In this document: positions 17,721 through 27,257 of the stretch, in pieces
Layout: every line of letters begins with the position of its first letter
Position numbering within the stretch: position 1 is the stretch's first letter
DNA from: Candidatus Heimdallarchaeota archaeon
GTDB lineage: Archaea; Asgardarchaeota; Heimdallarchaeia; Heimdallarchaeales; Kariarchaeaceae
Assembly: GCA_021399405.1 (NCBI GenBank)
Contig: JAAFKL010000279.1
Coordinates: 1 to 45,219, forward strand
Reading direction: 5' to 3'
DNA length: 45,219 nt
Notes under the pieces: model-generated
What the model was told of the DNA's origin: nothing
The model's input: the letters and a program-made list of their open reading frames with translations, nothing else
The model's database searches: none
Translations under genes and position numbers: made by a program

Positions 17721-18431
17721 TTAAATTCTGTCTAGATCATCATCATGTTGGGTAGCAGGATCGAAACGTCCTTTGGCTTTTTTATCAATTAGAGCAATTT
17801 TACAAAATGGGCATATAGCTGTTCCAATATTATGACCAAATTGTCTTTGACATTGCTGACAGCTCATTTCTATGCGCCAATTTTTCATTTGAGAATCAAT
17901 ACGTGCAATCTTATCCCAAATATCTATAACTGAAGTTGCCCTTTTTTCTGAGTCTCTATTTGTTTCAAATTCGAATGGTCCTGATTTAATTATTGCTTTA
18001 CCATCAATTCCTTCAATATAATCGATTTCATACACATCCTCATATGGTATCTCAATACTTTCCCATCCTGCTTTAGATTTCTTGATAACAGTGAAAATTT
18101 CATCTTTATCGTCAAAATGGTACCAAGCTTCACGATATGACTTCCATCCCCAAGTAATAAAATACCAAAAAGAAACACCAAATATACCAATAGCAAAGAT
18201 AATTTCCACTGTAGTTGATGCTAGGTTATTCGAAATTAATGAATCAATGTATGATGCTCCAAATAGAGTTACAATTAGACTAAAAAGAAAAACAACAATT
18301 ACGTGTTGAGCTATAGTAATGAAAGGTGATTTGTAGAGTTTGCCTTCCGAGTTCCAATAGATACTCTTGCGCATCAATTTCTTCATATCAAGGGGGGCAT
18401 CTATCGATTTTTCATCAGGTTCTTTCCACAT
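17721..18431 (-). CDS. Two-TM protein with PH-like and zinc-ribbon domains
   Basis: Membrane protein of about 236 residues. Two hydrophobic spans (FITIAQHVIVVFLFSLIVTL and VEIIFAIGIFGVSFWYFI) are followed by a beta-rich region (EIFTVIKKSKAG, SIEIPYEDVYEIDYIEG, KAIIKSGPFEFET) of the size of a bacterial PH-like domain, then a zinc ribbon CQQCQRQFG...CPFCK. It is probably membrane-anchored with a cytosolic tail. ATG 18431 is preceded by AAGGT at a suitable distance; the frame is open for another 33 codons back to a TTG at 18530, so a longer form is possible. Function unknown. Confidence 0.68.
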   Translation of the reverse strand: MWKEPDEKSIDAPLDMKKLMRKSIYWNSEGKLYKSPFITIAQHVIVVFLFSLIVTLFGASYIDSLISNNLASTTVEIIFAIGIFGVSFWYFITWGWKSYREAWYHFDDKDEIFTVIKKSKAGWESIEIPYEDVYEIDYIEGIDGKAIIKSGPFEFETNRDSEKRATSVIDIWDKIARIDSQMKNWRIEMSCQQCQRQFGHNIGTAICPFCKIALIDKKAKGRFDPATQHDDDLDRI

Positions 18432-18634
18432 TGATAAACCTTGCATATCTTGGGTATAAACAATCTTTTTGATTGAAGCAATCTTAAAACTAATATTTCT
18501 GCACCTAAATTGTGTACCGCCTATTTGCAATTTGGATTATCATTTATTATTCGCTGAATTCATTTTTCAGATTGACTCAAAACAGATAATTTATTGACAA
18601 AGATTATTATATTCTCAGACACCAAAGAGGATTG

Positions 18635-18826
18635 TTGAAAGATATTCGAAAACTAATTGCACCAACTATGTTATTATTGAACGTTGGCTTCGTAGTAGCT
18701 GGAGATAATGCAGGATCACAAGAAGCTAGTGCACCTGGATTTCAAGTAATTGGGAGCCTAATCGCACTAGGTATAATCGCCTTTCTAGCACCGTTATTAC
18801 GAAGAGATAAATCTGAAAATCAATAG
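18635..18826 (+). CDS. Mini membrane protein: signal peptide plus PGF/CTERM-like anchor
   Basis: About 63 residues. An N-terminal signal-like segment (KDIRKLIAPTMLLLNVGFVV) is followed by a hydrophilic stretch GDNAGSQEASAPGF and a hydrophobic segment QVIGSLIALGIIAFLAPLL ending in RRDKSENQ. PGF, then a hydrophobic helix, then two arginines is the layout of archaeal C-terminal sorting signals (PGF-CTERM-like). If both ends are processed, only a dozen residues would remain outside the membrane. Start TTG 18635 is favoured by AGAGG (18626-18630); TTG 18632 is adjacent. It might instead be a two-TM hairpin protein. Real-gene confidence rests on the composition and the ribosome-binding site. Confidence 0.55.
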   Translation: MKDIRKLIAPTMLLLNVGFVVAGDNAGSQEASAPGFQVIGSLIALGIIAFLAPLLRRDKSENQ

Positions 18827-18863
18827 TTTTCATAATTGGAAAATTGCATTTTACATTATGTAA

Positions 18864-20687
18864 TTAGGATTCAAATTTATTTATTATATCCATTAAATCT
18901 TCACGCATGGGCTCATTAATTTCTTCATGTATGACAATCTCACCATTGGTGCCTTTTGTTAGCACATATACAATATCTTGCAATTTTGGATCTAATTCTA
19001 AATAATCTCCTCGAGCGTGCCCTCCTCGACTCTCATTTCGTTTTAACGATGAAGTTACAGTCATTTTTGCACAAGTAATTAAATTTCGCAAATCCATTGC
19101 TTGATGCCAGCTTGGATTATAGACTCTATTCCCAGTGGCTTTGCTTTTTTCCATACGTTTGCTCAATTCTTTAAGTGTTTCCAAAGCTGAATTGAGGCTT
19201 TCTTCAGTGGATAAACCATATTGCAAGGTCATCATTTCTTGGAGTTCCTTATGTAATTCATATGGATTCTCAGTGTTTGTCTCATCAAATGGTTGGAGTG
19301 TATATGTAATTGCCATTTCAAGTAACTCATCAGAAATTTCAGGGTAATCAGATTGTGATTTGACATATTCCGAAGCAAATTTTCCTGCTCTTATTCCGAA
19401 TACTATAATGTCTGCTAATGCATTACCTCCTAATCTATTTGCCCCATGTACTCCTCCAGAAGTTTCACCTGCAGCGAATAAACCTTTGATATTTGATGAA
19501 TTATCCTCATAGCTAAATTTTATCCCACCCATTGTGTGATGAGCTGTCGGTGCAACTTCGAATTTCTCTTTTGTAATATCTAATTTAGCTAGCGTTTTCA
19601 TTTGATGATACATGGAGGGAAGTTTAGTTTTGATATAGTCTGCATCGCGAATGCTTCCTATATCCAGATATGCTGCATCGTTGGGGGAACCACGACCTTC
19701 ACTTACCTCAGATCGGATTGCTGCTGAAACAACGTCTCTGGTTAATAGTTCGGGTGGTTTTCTGGCTGATTCATCTCCTGCCAACCATCTATTTGCTTCT
19801 TCCTCAGTGTCTGCGTATTGGGATTTATATTTTTCAGGGATGTAGTTAAACATAAACCTCTCATTTTCGCTATTAAGTAATATTCCTCCTTCGCCCCTAA
19901 CTCCTTCAGTTACAAGTGTACCTTCAACATTTGATGGTGCTGCCATTCCAGTTGGATGGAATTGAATAAATTCGAAATCAATTATTTCAGTTCCAATATC
20001 AAAAGCCAAAGCATGACCATCTCCTGTTCCTTCCCATGAATTAGATGTGATGGTAAACATTTTTCCTGTACCACCAGTTGCCATTATAATGGCTTTAGTG
20101 TGAAAACAGATTAATTGTCCTGTAGTCCTTTCATATCCGAATGCACCAACAATTTCATTGTCCTGTGTTAACAATTTAGTAATAGTTGTCTCCACATGAG
20201 CTGTTACATTTTCTTCATGGATTACAGTTTCTTCGAGTATCCTAATCATTTCGAGGCCAGTACGATCTCCTACATGTACTAATCTTGGATAAGCGTGACC
20301 ACCAAAATTTCTTTGTAGCATTTTACCTTCTGGAGTTCTGTCCCATACTGCTCCCCACTTTTCCAATTCTCTAACAGCATTAGGGGACTCTTTTACTAAC
20401 ATTTCCACAAGTCTCCAATTACCATGGTATCCGCCTCCTTTTATTGTATCATGATAATGTACTTCCCAATTATCCTTTGGATTGACATTACCAAATGAGG
20501 CCGCGACACCGCCCTCTGCCATGACCGTGTGAGCCTTACCAAGCAGTGATTTAGTAACTACACCAATGCTAATATTTTCCTTAGCCGCTTCAATTGCAGC
20601 ACGTAATCCTGTACCACCAGCTCCAATAATTAATAAATCATAATTCAGGTGCTTTATCTGACCCTTTTCGTGGTTAATATCGATCAT
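18864..20687 (-). CDS. sdhA: Succinate dehydrogenase/fumarate reductase flavoprotein subunit
   Basis: FAD-dependent subunit that interconverts succinate and fumarate, about 607 residues (family length 570-640). Visible: the FAD fold LLIIGAGGTGLRAAIEAAKE; KAHTVMAEGGV, whose His53 is the residue that covalently holds FAD in SdhA/FrdA; the substrate loop FIQFHPTGM; GANRLGGNALADIIVFG; and a C-terminal SRGGHARGDYL in place of the usual RGAHxRxD. NadB is the alternative, but the His and length favour SdhA. ATG 20687 is chosen because a TATA box CTATAAAG (about 20713-20720) lies the right distance upstream for a leaderless start; a TTG 12 bases earlier is possible. No iron-sulphur or membrane-anchor subunit gene is adjacent, which is unusual. 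Confidence 0.92.
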   Translation of the reverse strand: MIDINHEKGQIKHLNYDLLIIGAGGTGLRAAIEAAKENISIGVVTKSLLGKAHTVMAEGGVAASFGNVNPKDNWEVHYHDTIKGGGYHGNWRLVEMLVKESPNAVRELEKWGAVWDRTPEGKMLQRNFGGHAYPRLVHVGDRTGLEMIRILEETVIHEENVTAHVETTITKLLTQDNEIVGAFGYERTTGQLICFHTKAIIMATGGTGKMFTITSNSWEGTGDGHALAFDIGTEIIDFEFIQFHPTGMAAPSNVEGTLVTEGVRGEGGILLNSENERFMFNYIPEKYKSQYADTEEEANRWLAGDESARKPPELLTRDVVSAAIRSEVSEGRGSPNDAAYLDIGSIRDADYIKTKLPSMYHQMKTLAKLDITKEKFEVAPTAHHTMGGIKFSYEDNSSNIKGLFAAGETSGGVHGANRLGGNALADIIVFGIRAGKFASEYVKSQSDYPEISDELLEMAITYTLQPFDETNTENPYELHKELQEMMTLQYGLSTEESLNSALETLKELSKRMEKSKATGNRVYNPSWHQAMDLRNLITCAKMTVTSSLKRNESRGGHARGDYLELDPKLQDIVYVLTKGTNGEIVIHEEINEPMREDLMDIINKFES

Positions 20688-20953
20688 GTTTCTAGTCAAC
20701 GCCTCTCAATTTCTTTATAGTTTTTTGTAAAATTATCAAAATAAATAACGTATTAATCGTGCATAAAGTTACATTTATAACGATTTATTGTAAAAATGGT
20801 AATAATATCTTTCATAATTGGTAAAAATATTATTTGAAAGATGAATTGTCCTCAATCTTTGATAAGAAAATTGATTAAAAAAAGATAGTGAAAAAATATA
20901 TTTTGAATGATTCCAACGACGTTTTTATGTGATAATCCAAATTTGAAAAAATT

Positions 20954-21931
20954 ATGATTGACATAGGCATAATAGGTGCCGGGATAATAAGTAAAAGGCT
21001 AAAAAATAGGTTCCTAGAAGAGAAAGGAGTTAATATTCTATGGATATGCGATTTAGATCTAGAAAAAGCAAAGTTATTGGCTGAAAACACCAATGCAAAA
21101 ATAACAAATGACTATCATGAGGTTCTCAATGATCAAAAAACTGGAATTGTTTATATTGGAGTTCCTCCTAAATTGCATAAAGAGATTACATTAGAAGCAT
21201 TAAATAAACAAAAACATGTGATTTGTGAAAAACCGATTTCTCTGACAAATCAATCTGCAGCAGAAATGATAGATGCTGCTAATTCGTCGAATAAATTAAC
21301 TTGCATAAATTTACCATTTAGATGGACCCCAGCAGTTATTAAATTTAAAGAAAAATTAGCAGAGGGATATGTAGGGGAGATTAGACGCATAATTCTACGT
21401 TTTCGATTCCCAATGTGGCCAAGGTCCTGGCAGATCACAGATTGGCTATCAAAAAAAGAACAAGGTGGAGCTCTTCGAGAAGTTGGAACACATTTTTTCT
21501 TTGCTATGAAAGAATTTGAAGCTTGGATAGGTAACGTTACAAAAGTATGGTCTAAAGTGGAGTATGAAACAGATCTAGGTGCAGAATGGAATGCGATTGG
21601 AATAATGGAAATGAGTTCCGGATTGACTGTCTCTTTGGATTTCTTAACTAAATCAAACGAGAAAGAGGAGAATTCTATCACTATAGTAGGTGATAAGGGT
21701 TATTTAACCCTTCAACACTGGCATGTTCTTCAAGGATCGCAGTCTGGATCTGATTTGGTAACTATTGATGATTCAGAAGAGGTAGAAGATATGGTGGCCG
21801 CATTTCTCAAGAGAGTAAGAGGTGAACAATCTTTGCAACCACTAGTAAGTTTTGAAGATGCTGCATACGCACAACAAATCCTTCAAGCATTACATGAATC
21901 AAAGGGTTCATGGATTGAAATTGGTATTTGA
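20954..21931 (+). CDS. Gfo/Idh/MocA-family NAD(P)-dependent oxidoreductase
   Basis: A 325-residue dehydrogenase of the glucose-fructose oxidoreductase/inositol dehydrogenase family. N-terminal Rossmann motif IGIIGAGIISKRL (residues 3-15), an acidic WICDLDLEK end of strand 2, VYIGVPPKLH, and the hallmark HVICEKPIS with the catalytic Lys. The C-terminal domain has the usual open beta-sheet (VSLDFLTKSN, ITIVGDKGYLTLQ). The sugar or polyol substrate cannot be told from sequence. A TATA-like GTTTTTATG (20921-20929) is centred about 27 nt before the ATG, suggesting a leaderless mRNA. It is divergent from sdhA with 266 bases between the starts. Confidence 0.93.
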   Translation: MIDIGIIGAGIISKRLKNRFLEEKGVNILWICDLDLEKAKLLAENTNAKITNDYHEVLNDQKTGIVYIGVPPKLHKEITLEALNKQKHVICEKPISLTNQSAAEMIDAANSSNKLTCINLPFRWTPAVIKFKEKLAEGYVGEIRRIILRFRFPMWPRSWQITDWLSKKEQGGALREVGTHFFFAMKEFEAWIGNVTKVWSKVEYETDLGAEWNAIGIMEMSSGLTVSLDFLTKSNEKEENSITIVGDKGYLTLQHWHVLQGSQSGSDLVTIDDSEEVEDMVAAFLKRVRGEQSLQPLVSFEDAAYAQQILQALHESKGSWIEIGI

Positions 21932-22085
21932 TTATCATATTTTGAAAGATTCCCATGTTCAATTTTTAATTTGTAAACCAACCAAACTTAGATTTGTTCA
22001 CAAACGATTGCCTTAATTTCCAAATATTGCAAGATAATCTTTTAAATATAATATCCATTTGTGGAAGGTGGCTACTGTAAATTCA

Positions 22086-23168
22086 ATGAATGTCAAATAT
22101 CTTAGAATGGATGAAATGGACATTTTCAGAGTAATGTTAGGTGTTAGTTTGTTCTTGCTACTATCACTAATTCGAGGATTTATACCAGTAACAATAGGTT
22201 ATATTCTCAATTTAGAGGGAGTTACAAGTGAGATGGCAGCTGTATTCTTCATAATTCCCATGATTTCCCTGTTCATTTTACCTTATACAAGAGATCAATA
22301 TAGAATTAAATTTCAACTTTCTATTATTCTTTGGTTTTTGGCTGTATTAATGGAAAATCTCCTAATTAAGTATATTTTAATTCTATTGGGACTTTATTTT
22401 GTCTTCTCTGTACTACTATTTTTACTTACTATTGAAAAAGCAAAAAACAATATTACTGAATCGATTTTAATTATGGTGTTATTTGATTTTGGTCTTAAGT
22501 CAATAAATAGAGGGAATGATCTGATATCATATTATAATTATTTTTCAATCTTCATAACTTTACTTGTTGTTATACTTGCTGTGTTCTATGTTAAAACCAA
22601 TATCGAAACATTGGATGTGACACCAATTAAACCAATTAGTGAGAGCTCTCAGCTCCATCGAATTCATAACAGCAGTATATTTGCGTTCTTTTTAGGATTA
22701 CTCATCTATTTTACAAATTTCTCTAATCCTGGAATAATTACACTTTCGCTTGATCAGTCAGATCAAATTGCAATTAGTTATTTCATAGTTGCAATGACAT
22801 CCATTAGTTTCCTTGCTTACAAATATTATCCTAATTTTGTACGGGATCCCCGTTTATTTTATGTCACACCGGTCATTCTATTAATTTCAGTGGTTTCAGT
22901 TCCATGGATTGATAATTATGCAATATTATCATTATTGGGTCTATTTTCTCTAATAATAATGTTAAATTATAATATAACACGTATGCCTAAGCATTTATCT
23001 CGTCAGACATCGAGTCTCTATTTTATTTCGTTACTTGCTTTCCTAGTCTTTTTATTTTTAATTATCTCAAAAGATGGGCTAGTTATCCCAATCGTGTTTA
23101 CTGTTGGATGTGGCTTATTCACAGCAATTTCTTATTATTTCTCTAAAGAATGGGAGGTAATGGAATGA
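22086..23168 (+). CDS. 12-TM membrane protein, coupled to EEP hydrolase
   Basis: About 360 residues with twelve hydrophobic segments arranged as six plus six around a hydrophilic loop (ETLDVTPIKPISESSQ). This is compatible with an MFS-like fold, but no transporter motif is clear. A TATA-like TTTAAATATA at 22041-22050 predicts a transcript start near 22072, so ATG 22086 is preferred to the TTG at 22059. Its stop codon overlaps the start of the next gene (ATGA at 23165-23168), implying translational coupling and a shared role. The pairing of a roughly 12-TM region with an EEP domain is reminiscent of the single-chain eukaryotic CWH43/PGAP2-interacting protein; this is inference only. Confidence 0.8.
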   Translation: MNVKYLRMDEMDIFRVMLGVSLFLLLSLIRGFIPVTIGYILNLEGVTSEMAAVFFIIPMISLFILPYTRDQYRIKFQLSIILWFLAVLMENLLIKYILILLGLYFVFSVLLFLLTIEKAKNNITESILIMVLFDFGLKSINRGNDLISYYNYFSIFITLLVVILAVFYVKTNIETLDVTPIKPISESSQLHRIHNSSIFAFFLGLLIYFTNFSNPGIITLSLDQSDQIAISYFIVAMTSISFLAYKYYPNFVRDPRLFYVTPVILLISVVSVPWIDNYAILSLLGLFSLIIMLNYNITRMPKHLSRQTSSLYFISLLAFLVFLFLIISKDGLVIPIVFTVGCGLFTAISYYFSKEWEVME

Positions 23169-24016
23169 AACAGAAAAATCTATTATTTGCATTAATTTTC
23201 GTTTGGCTTCTTGCATTATTACCAATATATCCATTTTATGCAGATGACAAGATAAGCGTTCCAAGTGGATCTGAGGTAAGTGTAATGACATACAACATAC
23301 ATTTTGGTCAAAATTTCGATGGTTTATACGATATTGAAGGATTTAAGGATGTAATTCAGAATCAGAAACCAAATATTGTTGCATTTCAAGAGGTGACATA
23401 TAACTCTCCTTTCAATGGATATACAACAATGTTCATCGAACTAAAGTCATTAATGAAAAGTTTGGGATTTGATTATTTTTACACTTCAGAGGGGTATAAT
23501 TATAATATTGGGAATACAATTTTTTCACAATTCAAAATCACTTCAGGTAAAACTATTGATTATGATGATTGGAATGCCTGGCAAAGAAGCGCTGTTGAGG
23601 CAACCATCAATGTAAATGGAAATGAAATAATTGTATATTCTACTCACCTGACCCATATTCCTGGGGGTGGAGAAACAGGTGATGTAAGAGTCAAGGAAGT
23701 TAATCAATTATTAAGTGAGATTTCTAATCATGATTTGAATAACGATAATGTGATAGTGATTGGAGATTTTAATATCGTTCCATTTGATGATGAAGGTACT
23801 ATTACGCCCGAATACTCATTGATGATAGCACAACTTAACGATGCTTGGAATGAATTTACATTAACTATAGATGGTTTTACATCTCCAGCTGATGATCCTA
23901 AAAAACGAATTGATTTTATTTTTATTAGTAATACGATTAATGTCACCAGATGCGAAGTTTATGAAACATTAGCATCGGATCATCTTCCAGTAACTTGTGA
24001 ATTAGTTTTGAGTTAA
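23165..24016 (+). CDS. Secreted endonuclease/exonuclease/phosphatase (EEP) family hydrolase
   Basis: A metal-dependent phosphoesterase of the EEP superfamily (DNase I, sphingomyelinase, inositol-phosphatase relatives), about 283 residues. KQKNLLFALIFVWLLALLPI is a signal peptide or N-terminal anchor, placing the enzyme outside the membrane. Family motifs in order: MTYNIHFGQNFDG, VAFQEVT (metal-binding Glu), IVYSTHLTH, IVIGDFNIVPFDD (catalytic D-x-N), RIDFIFISN and ASDHLPV (catalytic Asp-His). The active site is complete. ATG 23165 is chosen because a strong GGAGGT (23153-23158) precedes it; an in-frame ATG at 23150 would destroy that spacing. An extracellular phospholipid or phosphosugar substrate is more likely than DNA given the coupled 12-TM gene, but that is inference. 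Confidence 0.92.
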   Translation: MKQKNLLFALIFVWLLALLPIYPFYADDKISVPSGSEVSVMTYNIHFGQNFDGLYDIEGFKDVIQNQKPNIVAFQEVTYNSPFNGYTTMFIELKSLMKSLGFDYFYTSEGYNYNIGNTIFSQFKITSGKTIDYDDWNAWQRSAVEATINVNGNEIIVYSTHLTHIPGGGETGDVRVKEVNQLLSEISNHDLNNDNVIVIGDFNIVPFDDEGTITPEYSLMIAQLNDAWNEFTLTIDGFTSPADDPKKRIDFIFISNTINVTRCEVYETLASDHLPVTCELVLS

Positions 24017-24133
24017 GATTTTAGCAGTGTACTCTTTATTATTATAACTCTTAATTTATGTACCTAATTGTTCAATATCCTTTCTGATTTCTTAAGCCTT
24101 AAATTGTAGAAACGAATTTTAAATTAGTATATT

Positions 24134-27100
24134 ATGATAAAGGCTTCAAGAAAGAATTTGTTAGTTTACATTTTAATGCCTTTAATCATATCAAGCTTAT
24201 CAGCTGTTTTGCTCAGTAATACAAATTCCATTGAAATTGTGAATGATTCTCCTCTTCAAGAATTGAGACTTTCTCCAATTGAAGATATGAACCCTGAGGA
24301 GAATAAATTAAATTATTTGGTAATTGCTTCAAATCAGCTAGAATATGAGAATTGGAGGAACACATATAATGTACTCACTGAATATCCAAACTTAATGGCA
24401 TTGGAAGTTGAAATTACAAATTCGGAGTTATCTAATCTTCAGAAAACATCAGATTCCAAACCTATTCGGAGCAAACTACTTAGATCTTCAATTGAATCCT
24501 TTACAATGACGAATTCATTACCCCAAATCTCTCTTAATGGAAATGATGAGGCAGATCTGATGAAAGTATCTGATCTTTGGGGTCTTGGATATAATGGAAC
24601 CGGTGTAGTAGTTGCAGTTTTTGATAACGGAATTAATTTTTCTCATGAAGCTTTGGTAGGTCAAAATTATAGTGATCCAGTTTTATTTAATGAGGTGAAT
24701 GGACAAACCTATACACCTTGCAAAGTGCATGGCACACCAGTTGGGGGATTAATTGCATCTACTGGTACCGGTGCTTATGCTTCAACCATCGGTACTGCTT
24801 TTGGATCCAAATTAGTATCAATGGAAATGGGGTGTGATGGTGGTAATTTGTTGGGAGATCCAATCGCAGGTTTTGATTGGCTTGCAGGTCAAAATGAGAC
24901 AATTAAAATTATCAATTTATCGTGGGGTGCTGGTACGGGATTGATATTTGAAGAGATAATTAATCGATTAGCACAACTTGGAATTGTAGCTGTGGTCTCT
25001 GCAGGTAACGTGGACAATGTAAGTTTACAAAATAAGGAATTTATGATAATGGATCCCGCAAGTGCAATCGGATCAATAGCGGTTGGTGCGGTAACAGATG
25101 CACTTATTCCAACTAGTTTTTCGGCATTGGGACCCAATTTGAAATATGGAACTAAACCGGATATTGTTGCACCGGGGTCAGCTTTAGCTGCTCTTAGTTC
25201 TGGAGGGGGTCTTACCTCATTCACTGGTACATCAGGTTCAGCACCTCTTGTCAGTGGGGCAATTGCAACTCTTATTTCAGGACTTGAAGATAAAAATTTG
25301 CCATGGAATGTTGGAACAATAAAAGCTGCTCTAATGAGGTCCGCAATGTCTCTTCCGTATGATGAACTTAAAGTCGGACAAGGCTTAGTTAATCTAAATG
25401 CAACTTGGCAATATCTGATGGATGCTGTTACAGACGAAAGAGGTCCAATGGTATTGGAGATTACCCCTTCAAATGGTCCTTATCAGCTGTATGACACCTT
25501 TCCGGTTGATAGTGTTGGATTTATACCAATATCGATTATATCCTCTCACCCTGATTTGGTTAATGTTGAAATCGTTGGAAATTTATCTCAGATATTATCA
25601 CACCAATTTCCACTAACTAATGATTACTCCCAAATCGTTTACCTTGAAACAAGCACTACTGGAATCACTGAAGGATTATATACTGGTTATATTAATGCTT
25701 CAATCGGAAATGATTTTGTTCTCAGTGAGTTCAGCATCACTGTAATTGGTAAACCTACAAAAAAGGTTCTTCTTGATTTAAGACACACTAATTGGGACAT
25801 TTCTAATAGCAATAATATTGGCGGAACAAACATTGGTGAGATGATTAAACTTGCTCAAAGCAAAGGAATGTGGGTACATGAAATAAACGTAGAACTTACA
25901 TCGGCCCTTCTATCAGAATATGATATCGTCTGGCTACCAGATCCCTTTGATTTAGCAGATTGGACTTACAATAGGGCGTCTCCACTTTTCGCGTCTGAAA
26001 TCGCTGCTCTAACTAAATTTGTGGATGAGGGAGGTTCATTATTAGTTGATTTTCTAGGTACATATGTGGATCAAGGATATACCACTGGTACAAATAGTTC
26101 AGAATTAAATTCACTGATTTCTCATTTTGATATTACAGCCTCATCAATACCCAATGATGATGTTGTTGGGACTACAGCCTTATTAAAAAATGTCACTTCA
26201 TTTGTTGGGGGTGTAACTTCTATAACTCATTATGGGAATTATTTAGATATCGGACCTATGGCCCAAGAAATTGCGACTGATAAGTTTGGAACAACAATCG
26301 GTAGCTATCAAAATGATAATGGTGGCAAAGTATTGATTAGCAGCACCAATTTTTGGCTTGATAATGCTGGTGTAAATGGTTTGTACAATGAGCTTGGTGA
26401 TGAAGGGGATAAAATTCTATCAAATAACCTATGGAATTGGTTTAGTAATAACGATTCAATCAAAATTTTCAATAATGAATGGTCACAAAATAATTATGAG
26501 ATCAATTTTAAAGTCCATACAAATGATCAAAATTCGACTCCAGAATTGAAGGCAACATGGTCTGAATTTGGACTAAATCAGGGACATCCAATTATAATTT
26601 CAAATATTACAGAATTTCTGAATATCAATGTTGAATTTCCAAATGATGGTAAATACGAGATTTTAATTGAATATGGTGATGAATATAGACGGCTTTTCGT
26701 TATTCTTGATACAACTCCTCCAATAATTCAATCATTACAAATTAATCAAACTGGTTTCGAAACTGGTATTGAAAAAATGTTCCTTTTCCAACTAACTGAT
26801 GAACAGTCAGATATTAATATTTCAAATATCAAGGCATTTTTAGACGGAGTTGAATTGACCACGGTCACTTATTCGGAATCCACTTCAATTCTTAGTGTAT
26901 CTATATCAGGTTCAATAATGACTCAGACGAATCATTGGTTTGAATTGAAAATTGAGGTAACTGATAATTATTCGAATTTAAACTCAATACTCTATGTATT
27001 CTATGTCGGAGAGAAACCAATAGATACCTTTTCTAAGTCATCGAGTACAATTTCGACAAGTGATTCCAATGTAACAACAAGTGTTTCATCAGGCTTACCA

Positions 27101-27205
27101 AATCCTAAAGGGTCGTCTGGTTTCATTGTACTATCATTAACTGTGATAACTATTACATTGATTACGTTATCAGTATCCTATCGATTGCGAAAAAGAAGTG
27201 ACTGA
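24134..27205 (+). CDS. Membrane-anchored subtilase with GATase-like domain, site-1-protease-like order (1)
   Basis: A 1023-residue protease. Order: hydrophobic signal/anchor (residues 8-28), I9-like propeptide, S8 domain with Asp164 (VAVFDNGINF, Asn replacing the usual Thr), His199 (KVHGTPVGG), oxyanion Asn292 (SAGN) and Ser367 (GTSGSAPLVSG). A beta region then leads to a class-I glutamine-amidotransferase-like alpha/beta domain (about 542-771: KKVLLDLRHTNWD, SEYDIVWLPDP, FVDEGGSLLVDFLG, GGKVLISSTNFW). A beta-sandwich, a Ser/Thr-rich stalk, one TM helix and a short basic tail RLRKRSD complete it. This order is that of eukaryotic site-1 protease (MBTPS1/SKI-1), whose catalytic Asp sits in VAVFDTG. 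The protein should face outward. It is followed after 52 bases by a paralogue of the same layout. Confidence 0.93.
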   Translation: MIKASRKNLLVYILMPLIISSLSAVLLSNTNSIEIVNDSPLQELRLSPIEDMNPEENKLNYLVIASNQLEYENWRNTYNVLTEYPNLMALEVEITNSELSNLQKTSDSKPIRSKLLRSSIESFTMTNSLPQISLNGNDEADLMKVSDLWGLGYNGTGVVVAVFDNGINFSHEALVGQNYSDPVLFNEVNGQTYTPCKVHGTPVGGLIASTGTGAYASTIGTAFGSKLVSMEMGCDGGNLLGDPIAGFDWLAGQNETIKIINLSWGAGTGLIFEEIINRLAQLGIVAVVSAGNVDNVSLQNKEFMIMDPASAIGSIAVGAVTDALIPTSFSALGPNLKYGTKPDIVAPGSALAALSSGGGLTSFTGTSGSAPLVSGAIATLISGLEDKNLPWNVGTIKAALMRSAMSLPYDELKVGQGLVNLNATWQYLMDAVTDERGPMVLEITPSNGPYQLYDTFPVDSVGFIPISIISSHPDLVNVEIVGNLSQILSHQFPLTNDYSQIVYLETSTTGITEGLYTGYINASIGNDFVLSEFSITVIGKPTKKVLLDLRHTNWDISNSNNIGGTNIGEMIKLAQSKGMWVHEINVELTSALLSEYDIVWLPDPFDLADWTYNRASPLFASEIAALTKFVDEGGSLLVDFLGTYVDQGYTTGTNSSELNSLISHFDITASSIPNDDVVGTTALLKNVTSFVGGVTSITHYGNYLDIGPMAQEIATDKFGTTIGSYQNDNGGKVLISSTNFWLDNAGVNGLYNELGDEGDKILSNNLWNWFSNNDSIKIFNNEWSQNNYEINFKVHTNDQNSTPELKATWSEFGLNQGHPIIISNITEFLNINVEFPNDGKYEILIEYGDEYRRLFVILDTTPPIIQSLQINQTGFETGIEKMFLFQLTDEQSDINISNIKAFLDGVELTTVTYSESTSILSVSISGSIMTQTNHWFELKIEVTDNYSNLNSILYVFYVGEKPIDTFSKSSSTISTSDSNVTTSVSSGLPNPKGSSGFIVLSLTVITITLITLSVSYRLRKRSD

Positions 27206-27257
27206 GGTTACTCGTGAAACTCTTAGCATTTATATTATTGAATTTAAGGTGAAATGA

